Below are positions 41,582 through 49,236 of a DNA stretch of 52,813 nt, one piece after another. Position 1 is the first letter of the stretch. The number at the start of each line of letters is the position of its first letter. Made by a program: the position numbers and the translations under genes. The DNA comes from Cyanobium sp. Morenito 9A2 (GTDB lineage: Bacteria > Cyanobacteriota > Cyanobacteriia > PCC-6307 > Cyanobiaceae), in the NCBI RefSeq assembly GCF_024345575.1, contig NZ_JAGQBJ010000016.1, positions 1 through 52,813 of the forward strand. Reading direction: 5' to 3'. Below the pieces are notes generated by a model. It worked only from the letters and a program-made list of their open reading frames with translations. It had not been told where the DNA came from and made no database searches.

Positions 41582-44500
41582 ATGGCCATCTCCAACCGCG
41601 ACCGTGTCGGCAAGGCTCTCGATCAGCTGCGGGATGGACTGCTGCCCTACATCAGCCGTGAGCTCTACCAGGGCATCGGCAGCAACTGGCAGGAGGGACT
41701 GGCGCCCAACACCAGCCTGCAGGACGTTTCCGTGCTGCTCAAGCTGTTCATGGAGCACTGGCAGGGCGTCTTCAAGCGGTTGCTCAGCCAGGCAGACCGC
41801 TCCTATGTGAGCGAACTGCTTGACGCCCGCAACCGCTGGGCCCACCAGGAAGCCTTCTCCTCCGACGACACCGACCGCACCCTCGACACCGCCGCTCGCC
41901 TCTGTCGCAACATCGCCGCGCCCGAGCCCGCCGAGGCGATCCGTCTCCTGCGTGAGGAGCTGCAGCAGCAGGTGTTCAACGATCGAGCCCGCAACCGCAC
42001 GCGCTATCAGGTGTCGATCGAGAACCAGGTGCAGGCCGGCCTGGTGCCCTGGCGCGATGTGATCACGCCCCACCCCGATGTGATCACCGGCAAGTACCAG
42101 CAGGCCGAGTTTGCCGCCGACCTCGACCAGGTGCGCCGAGGCATCGGCAGCAAGGAGTACACCGATCCCAGTGAGTTCTACCGCCGTACCTTCATCACCT
42201 CCGGCATGCGCGCCCTGCTGCGCATCGCCCTCGAACGCCTCAACGGCCAGGGCGGCGAACCGGTGATCGAGCTGCAGACCAACTTCGGTGGGGGCAAGAC
42301 CCACTCGATGCTGGCCCTCTATCACCTCTGCTCCGGCCAGACCCTCGCCAGCCTGCCGGGCCTGGATGAAGTGTGCAGCGAGGTGGGCATCTCCTCAGTT
42401 CCTCGTGCCTCCCGTGCCGTGTTGGTGGGCACCGCCTTCAGTCCCTCCAAGGCCACCACCTATCCCGACGGCACGGTGGTGAACACCCTCTGGGGGGAAC
42501 TCGCCTATCAGCTCGGTGGGCCCCAGGGCTATGCCCTGATCGCCAGCAGCGACCAGCAGCGGGTGGCCCCCGGCGCCCAGGATCTGGCCGCCCTATTCAC
42601 TGCCCATGCCCCCTGCCTGATCCTGGTGGATGAGTGGGTGGCCTACGCCCGCAACCTGGTGAGCAACGCCACCCTGCCGGCGGGCACCTTTGATTCGCAG
42701 GTGTCCTTCGCGCAGGCGCTCACCGAGGCCGTCAAGCAGGTGCCCAATGCCCTGCTGCTGATCTCCGTGCCCCAGAGCGTCAACGAGATCGGCGGCAGTG
42801 ATGGCGAGAAGGCTGTTGATTCACTCAAGAACGTGGTCACCCGCATCGCCTACCAATGGCGGCCCGCCACCGGCAACGAGGGCTTCGAGATCGTGCGGCG
42901 GCGCCTGTTTGAGCCGATCACCACCAAAGAGGCCGGCGCGGCCCGCGATGCAGTGGTGCGCAGCTTCACCGACCTGTATTCCCAGAATCCCTCCGAGTTC
43001 CCGGCCGAAACCCGCGAAGCCGGCTACCGCGATCTACTGATCAGCGCCTATCCGATCCACCCGGAGCTGTTCAAGCGCCTCTACGACGACTGGAGCACCC
43101 TTGATCGCTTCCAGCGCACCCGGGGCGTACTGCGTCTGCTGGCGCTCACGATCGAGGGCCTCTGGAACGGCAACAGCAAGGATCTGCTGATCATGCCCAG
43201 CTCTATCCCACTCGACGACAACGACGTCAAGAACGAGCTGGTGCGCTTCCTCGACAACCAATGGGAGCCGATCATTTCCCAGGACGTGGATGGCCCCCAG
43301 TCCACCCCCACCCGGCTGGATACGGAGAACCCCAACTTTGGCCGCGTCAGCGCCTGCAAGCGGGTGGCCCGCTCCCTTTACATCGGCACCGCACCGGATG
43401 CCGATGCCCTGCGCAAGGGGATCGGCGATCAGCGGGTGAAGTTGGCCTGCGTGATGCCAGGCGAGCCGATCGGCGTGTTCGGTGATGCTCTGCGGCGCCT
43501 TGGTGATCGGGGCCGCTTCATCCAGCAGGACGGTGACCGTTACTGGATCGATACCCGCCCCAACCTCAACCGCACCGCAGAAGAGCACCGCGAGAGCTAT
43601 CTGCGTCAGCGCGAGGAGCTGCTAGCCGAACTCAACACCCGCCTGGCCCAGGAGGCCACGAAGCGGGGCGATTTCGCTGGCCTCCATGCCGCGCCGCTTG
43701 AGCACAGTGCTGTGCCCGATGAGGCCTCCACCCGGCTGGTACTGCTGGCAGGGCAGTTCACCCACCGCCGGGGCGTGGAGTTCGGCGCCGCGCTGCAATG
43801 GGCCTCTGCCTGCCTGCAGAGCAGGGGCAACAGCCCCCGCCAGTTCGCCAACACCCTGATCTTCCTGGCACCCGATGAAGCCAGTCTCGAAAACCTGTTC
43901 CATGCGCTGGCCGATCGCCGAGCCTGGCAGCACATCATCGACAACGAGCTGGAGCTGAACCTCACGGTGGCCCAGAAGAATCAGGCGATCGGCAAGATCG
44001 CGGAAGCCACCCAGGCTGTGGCCAGCCGCATCCCAGAAACCTGGTGCCACCTGCTGATCCCCTACCAGAGCCAGCCTGGCCCAGGCGGGGCTCTCTGGGA
44101 CGAGAAGAAGCTGACCAGTGGCAAGGGCAGCCTGGCCGAGAGAGCCAGCGACCGCTGCGTGCAGGAAGACGTGCTCTTCCTGCAGCTCGGTGCCCGCCGC
44201 CTCCGCGACGACCTCAACCGCTTCCTCTGGACCGACAAGCCCCACGTGGCCGTCCGCGACCTCGTCGACTGGTGCCGCAAGTACCTCTACCTGCCGCGCG
44301 TGGCCACCAATCAGGTGATCCTCAATGCCCTGGTGAACCCCCAGGCGGCGCTCACCGGTGAAACCACCTTCCACCTGGCCGATGGCTTCGATGAAGCCAC
44401 AGGGTGCTACAGCGGCCTGAGGCCCCAGCAGGCCTCCAGCTCCAGTCCGGCGTCATTGACGAGCCTGGTGGTGAAGGACGAGGTGGCGGCCGTCCAGATC

Positions 44501-44893
44501 GAGGCGGATCGGTTGGCGGAGGAGGAGCGGAAGCGGCAGGCATCGAAGACCGATGGGGATGGGTCTGGTGGAACGGGATCGGTGATCGAGAAACCTGGAG
44601 ATCAGGTTGGGCCGCTGCCAGTTCCGCCGCCACCACAGGTACCGGGGCCGGTCGCAGCCAAGTTGCCCACCACCTACACCGCTTCCGTGAAGCTGAGCTC
44701 GGTCACGGCCGGGCCGCAGGTGGGCAAGTTTCTCGATGAGGTGATGTCGCACCTGCAGGCACTACCGGGGGTGGAGATCGAGATGACCCTGGAGGTTCAT
44801 GTGCGGGCTCCTGGCGGGATCGATGAGGTGACGGCGCGGATCGTGCTGGAGAACTCGGCGGCACTTAAAGTCGACAAACCTGGTCTGTACTGA
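41582..44893 (+). CDS. DUF499 ATPase with N-terminal Swt1-type HEPN domain
   Basis: A 1103-residue protein. Residues 1-120 resemble a Swt1-family HEPN domain with the catalytic-type motif R83-N-R-W-A-H88 (RX4H). The DUF499 AAA-like ATPase follows with Walker A NFGGGKTH (K239) and Walker B LILVDEWV (D350, E351). Later regions include a helicase/ATPase-like lobe and a low-complexity, Pro/Gly-rich stretch (about 945-1000) before a C-terminal beta-rich module. DUF499 proteins are usually next to DUF1156 methyltransferases. Only two bases separate its stop from the next gene, arguing for one operon. Confidence 0.88.
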   Translation: MAISNRDRVGKALDQLRDGLLPYISRELYQGIGSNWQEGLAPNTSLQDVSVLLKLFMEHWQGVFKRLLSQADRSYVSELLDARNRWAHQEAFSSDDTDRTLDTAARLCRNIAAPEPAEAIRLLREELQQQVFNDRARNRTRYQVSIENQVQAGLVPWRDVITPHPDVITGKYQQAEFAADLDQVRRGIGSKEYTDPSEFYRRTFITSGMRALLRIALERLNGQGGEPVIELQTNFGGGKTHSMLALYHLCSGQTLASLPGLDEVCSEVGISSVPRASRAVLVGTAFSPSKATTYPDGTVVNTLWGELAYQLGGPQGYALIASSDQQRVAPGAQDLAALFTAHAPCLILVDEWVAYARNLVSNATLPAGTFDSQVSFAQALTEAVKQVPNALLLISVPQSVNEIGGSDGEKAVDSLKNVVTRIAYQWRPATGNEGFEIVRRRLFEPITTKEAGAARDAVVRSFTDLYSQNPSEFPAETREAGYRDLLISAYPIHPELFKRLYDDWSTLDRFQRTRGVLRLLALTIEGLWNGNSKDLLIMPSSIPLDDNDVKNELVRFLDNQWEPIISQDVDGPQSTPTRLDTENPNFGRVSACKRVARSLYIGTAPDADALRKGIGDQRVKLACVMPGEPIGVFGDALRRLGDRGRFIQQDGDRYWIDTRPNLNRTAEEHRESYLRQREELLAELNTRLAQEATKRGDFAGLHAAPLEHSAVPDEASTRLVLLAGQFTHRRGVEFGAALQWASACLQSRGNSPRQFANTLIFLAPDEASLENLFHALADRRAWQHIIDNELELNLTVAQKNQAIGKIAEATQAVASRIPETWCHLLIPYQSQPGPGGALWDEKKLTSGKGSLAERASDRCVQEDVLFLQLGARRLRDDLNRFLWTDKPHVAVRDLVDWCRKYLYLPRVATNQVILNALVNPQAALTGETTFHLADGFDEATGCYSGLRPQQASSSSPASLTSLVVKDEVAAVQIEADRLAEEERKRQASKTDGDGSGGTGSVIEKPGDQVGPLPVPPPPQVPGPVAAKLPTTYTASVKLSSVTAGPQVGKFLDEVMSHLQALPGVEIEMTLEVHVRAPGGIDEVTARIVLENSAALKVDKPGLY

Positions 44894-44895
44894 TC

Positions 44896-45912
44896 ATGAG
44901 CAACAGCCAACTCACAGTTCAGGATTTCAGCTTTAATCGTGACGTCATCCAGCTCCTGGTTTCGATCAAATACTGGGGCATTCGTGCAGAAGCCCAAAGC
45001 AGCACTTCATTCAGTCGGCTGCGGAAGCACTTCATGGGCGAGGAGGCAAAGGCCCGTGAGCAACATCAGTATGTCGAGAAGAAGCATGCCTGGGCTGATG
45101 AGTGGAAGGAGATCACGCTAAAACTCCTCGGCATCGATGCGATTACTCCGGAAAAGCACCTCGGCGAAAAGCTCAAAGAGCTGGGTCTTACAGAAGCCAG
45201 AAAAAACGCCCTGTGCGTTGAGCTTGCGACGTTCACTCCATACTTCGAATTTGCCGAAGACTCCAAGGAGTGGGAAAGCCTTTCATTTGATGATGACGAT
45301 CGAAAGCGATATTTCGCTTTCTCTGGTCACATCATGGGGGAATCACCAGCGACCCTCCAACGGACCTGGCTGGAGTTCAACAACGCGATTGAAAAGATCG
45401 TGAAGGCCAACGCTGGGCCAAACCTCACTTGGGTCTGGACAGGTCTTGGGGCCGCTGTCTTGATCATCCTGGCTCCCTACATGGCTGGAGTCATCGGGGG
45501 TGTCATGGGCCTTAGTGGGGCTGCAGCGACATCGGCTGGCCTCGCCTTGCTTGGAGGTGGCTCTTTGGCTGCTGGGGGGCTTGGCATGACTGGTGGTTAT
45601 ATCGCCGTCATGGCAGGAGGTGCCATTTTTGGCTATGGATCAGGGTCTGCTCAATACCGACAGAAGTTGCGAGAGACCAGCAAGGAAGAACTCCTAATCA
45701 ACTGCGGCAAACTCTATGCCGCCTCTACAGTGTTCAATATTTATGGTGATCAGCGACACGACATCTGCAAGGCCGCACTTGGCCTGCAAACCGATTTAGA
45801 GGCTGATGCTGATCTGTCCTTTCTGCAAGGCAAGGAAAGTGAAGGTAAGCAGCTGGAAGCGAAGACTGTTGTGATGCGGTCGTTCCGCCGCCTTATGCGT
45901 GGCGATCTCTGA
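44896..45912 (+). CDS. Unknown glycine-rich membrane protein in the defence operon
   Basis: A 338-residue protein of no family I recognise. Residues 1-170 are soluble and helical, rich in charged residues. Residues about 175-250 are a strongly hydrophobic, glycine/alanine-rich region (AAVLIILAPYMAGVIGGVM, GAAATSAGLALLGGGSLAAGG, GGYIAVMAGGAIFGYGSGSA) resembling pore-forming or membrane-perturbing modules. The C-terminal 90 residues are helical again. The layout resembles DUF726-like or Bcl/colicin-type effectors only superficially. It starts two bases after the DUF499 stop. GC content and codon use are lower than upstream genes, so it may be a recent addition. Confidence 0.7.
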   Translation: MSNSQLTVQDFSFNRDVIQLLVSIKYWGIRAEAQSSTSFSRLRKHFMGEEAKAREQHQYVEKKHAWADEWKEITLKLLGIDAITPEKHLGEKLKELGLTEARKNALCVELATFTPYFEFAEDSKEWESLSFDDDDRKRYFAFSGHIMGESPATLQRTWLEFNNAIEKIVKANAGPNLTWVWTGLGAAVLIILAPYMAGVIGGVMGLSGAAATSAGLALLGGGSLAAGGLGMTGGYIAVMAGGAIFGYGSGSAQYRQKLRETSKEELLINCGKLYAASTVFNIYGDQRHDICKAALGLQTDLEADADLSFLQGKESEGKQLEAKTVVMRSFRRLMRGDL

Positions 45913-45937
45913 TAACCACTTGCGAACTCTTTAAGCT

Positions 45938-46360
45938 ATGGCGAACAAACTTTGGGAGATCTTCGTTAAGCATCTTTGGCCATTGCTGTGGCCAATCATT
46001 CGTGATCTAATGACTCACTTTGCCCAGGATCTCTCGTCCTGGATCAAAAAAGCAGTTTCTGATAGATTCGAGAAAAGTTCTGCAGAGCAGCAACAACGAG
46101 CAAGCGAGCGAGCCACCTCGGCAGAGAATCGAGCACATGAAGCTACTAGCAGCGAGGAGCGAGTAAGGGCTCAAGCCGAGGCCAATGCCTGGAAGGAGAT
46201 TGCTGAAGAACTGAAACAGGACAATGCTGTTCTCAAGCGACAACTTGATGAAGTAATCACACAATCGCAGGTCTATGCCCGTAAGCGGATTGATTCAGAA
46301 GCCGAGAAAGGGAAGGTAGAGGAGCGAATTCTGTCGATCAGGCCTCCATCTGAAAGTTGA
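45938..46360 (+). CDS. Coiled-coil protein at the end of the defence operon
   Basis: A 140-residue protein. An aromatic, amphipathic N-terminus (LWEIFVKHLWPLLWPIIRD) could bind membrane, and a long coiled coil follows (residues about 45-130: EQQQRASERATSAENRAHEA, then KEIAEELKQDNAVLKRQ). No enzymatic motif. It is 25 bp downstream of the membrane protein gene, and a partner role (assembly with the membrane effector) is plausible. Family unknown. Base composition matches the gene before it. Confidence 0.65.
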   Translation: MANKLWEIFVKHLWPLLWPIIRDLMTHFAQDLSSWIKKAVSDRFEKSSAEQQQRASERATSAENRAHEATSSEERVRAQAEANAWKEIAEELKQDNAVLKRQLDEVITQSQVYARKRIDSEAEKGKVEERILSIRPPSES

Positions 46361-46485
46361 TGGACTGGCGAGCCCATTGGCTCCAAAAGAAGCTTCATGC
46401 TTTGGCAGCAAATTCCCTACTTGCATTAGCGAGACGCCTCCTTCTATGCCCTCCTCCGATCCGGCAAGGGCCGTCGCAGCTTTGA

Positions 46486-46800
46486 TCAGGGCAGGGAGCG
46501 AGTCCATGGAGTTGCGGCCTTCAGGGGGAGGGGGGCCTCGCCCTGGCACTCCATCTTCTCCAGCGCCTCCGGACAGATCAAATCCGCCGCCTGCCTTGCC
46601 TCACTGAGCACCTGAAACAGCACTTTCGGTGACTCCTTGAGCAGCTCGATCCAGTGGCCGAGATAGGCGGCATGGCTCTCGATCTCGCTGCCGATTTCCA
46701 GCCGATCCCCCAGCAGCACCGCCCCCAGCTCAGCGACCAGCTCCTTGCTCCGCATCCAGGAAACCTGACGGCTCTGCGGGCCGGTCTTTCGGTCCCAGGG
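46486..46800 (-). pseudogene. Remnant of an ArdC-like zincin metallopeptidase gene
   Basis: The minus strand encodes RSKELVAELGAVLLGDRLEI, then AAYLGHWIELLKESPKVLF and AARQAADLI-like sequence (EARQAADLICPEA). This is the C-terminal block of ArdC-type proteins, with E..EL.AE.GA, AAYI..W, and A..AADYI at the end. Residues before it lack the expected HExxH region, and no start is available, so only a fragment remains. ArdC-type proteins are anti-restriction factors of conjugative elements. The left end has a GC-rich tail without homology. Confidence 0.55.
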
Positions 46801-46878
46801 ATTTGGTTCAGCGCTCGCCCATGGCCTAGAACTCAGGCAGTTTGTGGCGGTTGCCCAGGTAGTTGTGTCGCCCCGGCT

Positions 46879-47021
46879 CAGGGTGCATTTTCTTCTACAT
46901 AGGGAGCACTAGCCTCTTCCTTTGGGAGGTGCGGCATAGAGGATTTTAAAAAAAATTTCTCTCTTGCTTCGCGTCCCAGGAACTTTTTGGGTTCTCTCCC
47001 TTTCCCAAACAAAACGCACCC
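46879..47021 (-). mobile_element. MITE-like element, copy 2 (inverted relative to copy 1)
   Basis: A 143-bp block whose reverse complement matches 26785-26926 at roughly four of five positions. Its ends form an inverted repeat: on the minus strand it begins GGGTGCGTTTTG and ends GAAAATGCACCC, 10 of 11 complementary positions. It has no coding capacity for a transposase. An open minus-strand frame of 89 codons runs through it (46878-47147), but reading-frame continuity outside the element is not convincing. No clear target duplication. Confidence 0.65.
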
Positions 47022-47183
47022 TTTGATCAAGGTTGGCTGATGCCGTAATGGGTTGTGCCGACATGTTGTCGGGCGGTGTTTTTGTTGCCGAAAACGGGCG
47101 CTAACCAGTTGTCCAAATTCATCACAACCTTGACAAGAGAATTGCAACGTCTCAAGAAACCATTGCGATCCCCTCGTTAACAG

Positions 47184-47411
47184 TTAGGTGATAGGGCTCT
47201 TTTGGCCAACCTTCCGCGCCAACCGCGCCACCCGCTTCCGTTCTGCCTCAGCCCCCAGGCCCTCGGGGGACCTCCTCCAGCATCTACTGCACAGGGACCC
47301 TGTCCTAGGTGGCCGGATCTTCTTCCCGCACGGACATACCGTCAATTGTGGGATGAGGCCTGCCGCACGCTGCCTGAGGCGTTGGACACGATCCAGTGAC
47401 TCGCAGGACAT
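47184..47411 (-). CDS. Small zinc-ribbon-like cysteine protein
   Basis: A 75-residue protein with four cysteines in two pairs: VCPCGKKIRPPRTG and SLCSRCWRRSPEG, spaced like a zinc ribbon, followed by a basic helix (AEAERKRVARLARKVG). Similar short proteins occur in cyanobacterial genomes in my recollection, without a role. The ATG at 47411 starts the frame. It may bind nucleic acid. Confidence 0.65.
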   Translation of the reverse strand: MSCESLDRVQRLRQRAAGLIPQLTVCPCGKKIRPPRTGSLCSRCWRRSPEGLGAEAERKRVARLARKVGQKSPIT

Positions 47412-47482
47412 GGGAGGGCGCTCGGCGCACCAAGCGTAACCAGTGGCGGATTTTTGGGCTTGGGGTCCTGGCCGGGCGCGGC

Positions 47483-47686
47483 TCAGAGGCCGGCGACGTA
47501 TTGGATCAGGAATGCTGCAGCAAGATCTGCAATGTCCATCGATGGGTCCCCCCTAAGAAGCCCCGCAACGATGTGGCGGGAGCCACGGACCTGGGCACGC
47601 AGTTCCTCATAGGACGGATTGACGCCGGAGTCAGCAGCCATTTCCTCCAGAATCATTTCGGTGTAGTGGTCGATGGTGTTGCTCAT
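47483..47686 (-). CDS. Small hypothetical protein, end of a four-gene set
   Basis: A 67-residue acidic helical protein (MSNTIDHYTEMILEEMAADS, then IADLAAAFLIQYVAG). Unrecognised. It starts with an ATGA overlap with the gene at 47683, so it belongs to the minus-strand operon 48591-47483. Confidence 0.6.
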   Translation of the reverse strand: MSNTIDHYTEMILEEMAADSGVNPSYEELRAQVRGSRHIVAGLLRGDPSMDIADLAAAFLIQYVAGL

Positions 47687-47919
47687 TGAACGTCAACCCA
47701 TTTCATGCACGTCACAAGAAGGTTGTCGTAGTTCCCGGAGAAGCACTCGAGCTTGAACTTAGCTACTTCTTCCGGACTCACATTGTTCCGCTGAAGCGCT
47801 TTGGCAACGGCGCCAACAATCGCGAAGGCGTTGCCGTCAGTGCCGATGAGCACAACCCCGATGCTGTAGCGCGGCGTTGATTCGGATGGGGTTTGAAAGG
47901 TGCGTGGGGTGTGGGTCAT
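47683..47919 (-). CDS. Small phage-like hypothetical protein
   Basis: A 78-residue protein. IGVVLIGTDGNAFAIVGAV, then ALQRNNVSPEEVAKF and CFSGNYDNLL..CMKWVDV resemble a short family found in phages and islands (pattern GQDGNAF.I......SGDYD.LL...M.WV). ATG 47919 (MTHTPR) is one of two possible starts; an ATG at 47934 is 15 bases upstream. The stop overlaps the next gene (ATGA). Confidence 0.6.
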   Translation of the reverse strand: MTHTPRTFQTPSESTPRYSIGVVLIGTDGNAFAIVGAVAKALQRNNVSPEEVAKFKLECFSGNYDNLLVTCMKWVDVQ

Positions 47920-47968
47920 AGACGTTCTGGTCATGGGGTGATGGATTGGCCTGCCAGAGCCGCAAAGG

Positions 47969-48331
47969 TCATCGACCTGCGGAAATCCCCTCGGCATAAG
48001 CATCCAGGAGCGCCTTCTCGATGGCCCATACGGATTGGTTGGAGAAATCGAGGCTGTCCCGGTTGCGAGTGGCCAGGGTTTCGAGCCCGAGAGTCGTCAG
48101 GGCGATGGCTCTGACGCTGTGCTCTCGGCTGATGTAGCCGGGTTGCGGCTCGGTGTTAGGGGATGCCCGTTGCCCTGCCTCAAGGGCATCCTCAAGGGCC
48201 TGCTTCAGCCCCCATGCGGCTTGCTCGGAAAAATCGAGGGCATCGGAGTTCCGGCGCCCAAGCGTTTCAAGGCCCAGGATGCCAGCGGCGATTTCATTGA
48301 GGATCCCTTCGGGGCTTGCGGCATCACTCAT
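47969..48331 (-). CDS. Tandem DUF6900-like repeat protein
   Basis: A 120-residue protein made of two related halves: ILGLETLGRRNSDALDFSEQ followed by AAWGLKQALEDALEAG, and TLGLETLATRNRDSLDFSNQ followed by SVWAIEKALLDAYAEG. This matches the DUF6900 pattern (LGIETLE.RNSDSLDF...AVW....AL..AY.AG), normally a single copy of about 50-60 residues. Here it is duplicated. Such domains are frequent in phages and mobile elements. The start overlaps the stop of the gene at 48328 by four bases. Confidence 0.75.
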   Translation of the reverse strand: MSDAASPEGILNEIAAGILGLETLGRRNSDALDFSEQAAWGLKQALEDALEAGQRASPNTEPQPGYISREHSVRAIALTTLGLETLATRNRDSLDFSNQSVWAIEKALLDAYAEGISAGR

Positions 48332-48591
48332 GGCTCATGTTGCGGTGGTGGATTTTGGGAGTGGCTTCGGGGCACGGCTGCACGGGCGTACTCACCCCTG
48401 TGCGCGAACTGGTCGGCGAGGTCGTGGAGTTTGGCGTTGGCATCGTTGAGCCAACCGACCTGTTCCCAGAGGGTTTCGTCAGGATCGGCGCCAAAGTGGT
48501 TGTTGCTCGCTTCGGCAAGCTCGGCTAGATGGGTGTCAAATTCGGCCTTCTGGGCGACAAAGGCTTCAACGGAGCGGGCTTGATTCGACAT
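48328..48591 (-). CDS. Small hypothetical protein, first of the four-gene set
   Basis: An 87-residue protein, helical and acidic (QKAEFDTHLAELAEASNNHF, then WEQVGWLNDANAKLHDLAD), with a His/Pro-rich tail (SQNPPPQHEP). No family recognised. It overlaps the DUF6900-like gene (ATGA). The operon resembles a set of small accessory genes from a phage or plasmid. Confidence 0.6.
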   Translation of the reverse strand: MSNQARSVEAFVAQKAEFDTHLAELAEASNNHFGADPDETLWEQVGWLNDANAKLHDLADQFAHRGEYARAAVPRSHSQNPPPQHEP

Positions 48592-49141
48592 AGATGTTCT
48601 TGGAGGTAGTGATCTTTTGGTCTATGGCGATTTGGTGGTTGGGGATTAGATGGCGATTGACTCCCGGCGGGCGGACAGCAGAGAGCGCCAACAGGCCTGG
48701 GGGCCGCACAAGATTTGTTCTCAGGGCACCGGAGCACCTAGAAGGCGCGGATCGAGCGAAAATCCCAGTCGCTCAGTGCCCACCAGGCGGGCTTTGGCCG
48801 GGAGGCCAGCATCCGTCCGGCTCTTGGCCTCTGGTCCCTTGGTCGGTCCGGACAAGGGCTAAGGGACGGGGACCGGCTTCGAGGGCGGAATCTCTGGATC
48901 CATTGCAGTGGAAGGGGTTTAGGGTGATCTGAACGTTGATCCTAGCGTAACGTATGCCGGACAGTGTGGGTCGGTCATATGGGCTACCCGACCCAGTTAG
49001 AGGCGCCGAAGGGGGGGGCAGCCCCCTTAACGTCGTAGCTCTCCGACAAATGAGGTATGCAATCTATGAAGAGCCCACATTGTCGCGATGTCCGACCTGC
49101 GTGAACCTGACCCCTGGCGACTAAGCAAGGATCGAGTAGAC
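48592..49141. other. Gap between small-gene operon and cassette array
   Basis: About 550 bp without a supported gene. It contains GC-rich non-coding frames and a homopolymer G run (about 49009-49017). No attC-like site or attI-like site is evident, so the cassette array appears to end at 49142. Confidence 0.4.
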
Positions 49142-49226
49142 GTCTAACGCTCTAGATCAGAAGCGGGCCGGAAACTCGAATGTAGATCAAGCCTCTGCTC
49201 CCGTCTTCTGTATCTTGATGTTAGGC
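49142..49226 (-). repeat. attC-like recombination site 1
   Basis: An 85-bp imperfect inverted repeat, read on the minus strand: GCCTAAC (49226-49220), a stem arm complementary to GATCAGAAGCGGG with extra bases, a variable centre, and GTTAGAC (49148-49142). The outer 7-mers match the consensus RYYYAAC...GTTRRRY of integron attC sites, and two bases in one arm lack partners (extrahelical). It begins 10 bases after the SIR2 gene stop, as expected for the 3' end of a cassette. Confidence 0.82.
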
Positions 49227-49236
49227 AGCATTTGCG

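Noticed and set aside
41315-42325. A long minus-strand frame covering the start of the DUF499 gene
   Set aside because: Antisense shadow of a gene with a clear ATPase; composition rich in Gly, His, Gln and Val without recognisable domains.
34455-46360. Calling the operon DISARM or BREX
   Set aside because: The DrmA/DrmB (DUF1998) and DrmC genes of DISARM are absent, and there is no PglZ or BrxL of BREX. Only the SNF2 helicase and a methyltransferase resemble class 1 DISARM.
118-46875. A 15-base identity (GGGGCGACACAACTA) between position about 118 and the minus strand near 46860
   Set aside because: Matches of this length are expected by chance in a GC-rich 53-kb window, and the flanks are unrelated.
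47041-47090. Hairpin CCGACA-TGT-TGTCGG followed by a T-run as a terminator
   Set aside because: It faces the plus strand, where no gene ends nearby, and the loop is only three bases.
49009-49056. Poly-G tract and surrounding GC-rich inverted sequence as an attI or attC site
   Set aside because: No paired RYYYAAC and GTTRRRY ends or complementary arms could be fitted here; only a chance AGTTAGAGGC string is present.
20942-49141. A second attachment site matching the tRNA-Ser 3' end
   Set aside because: I looked for copies of TTCGAATCCCACCCTCTCC. Several TCGAATCC-like strings exist, all inside genes and with no extended match, so no attR is annotated.
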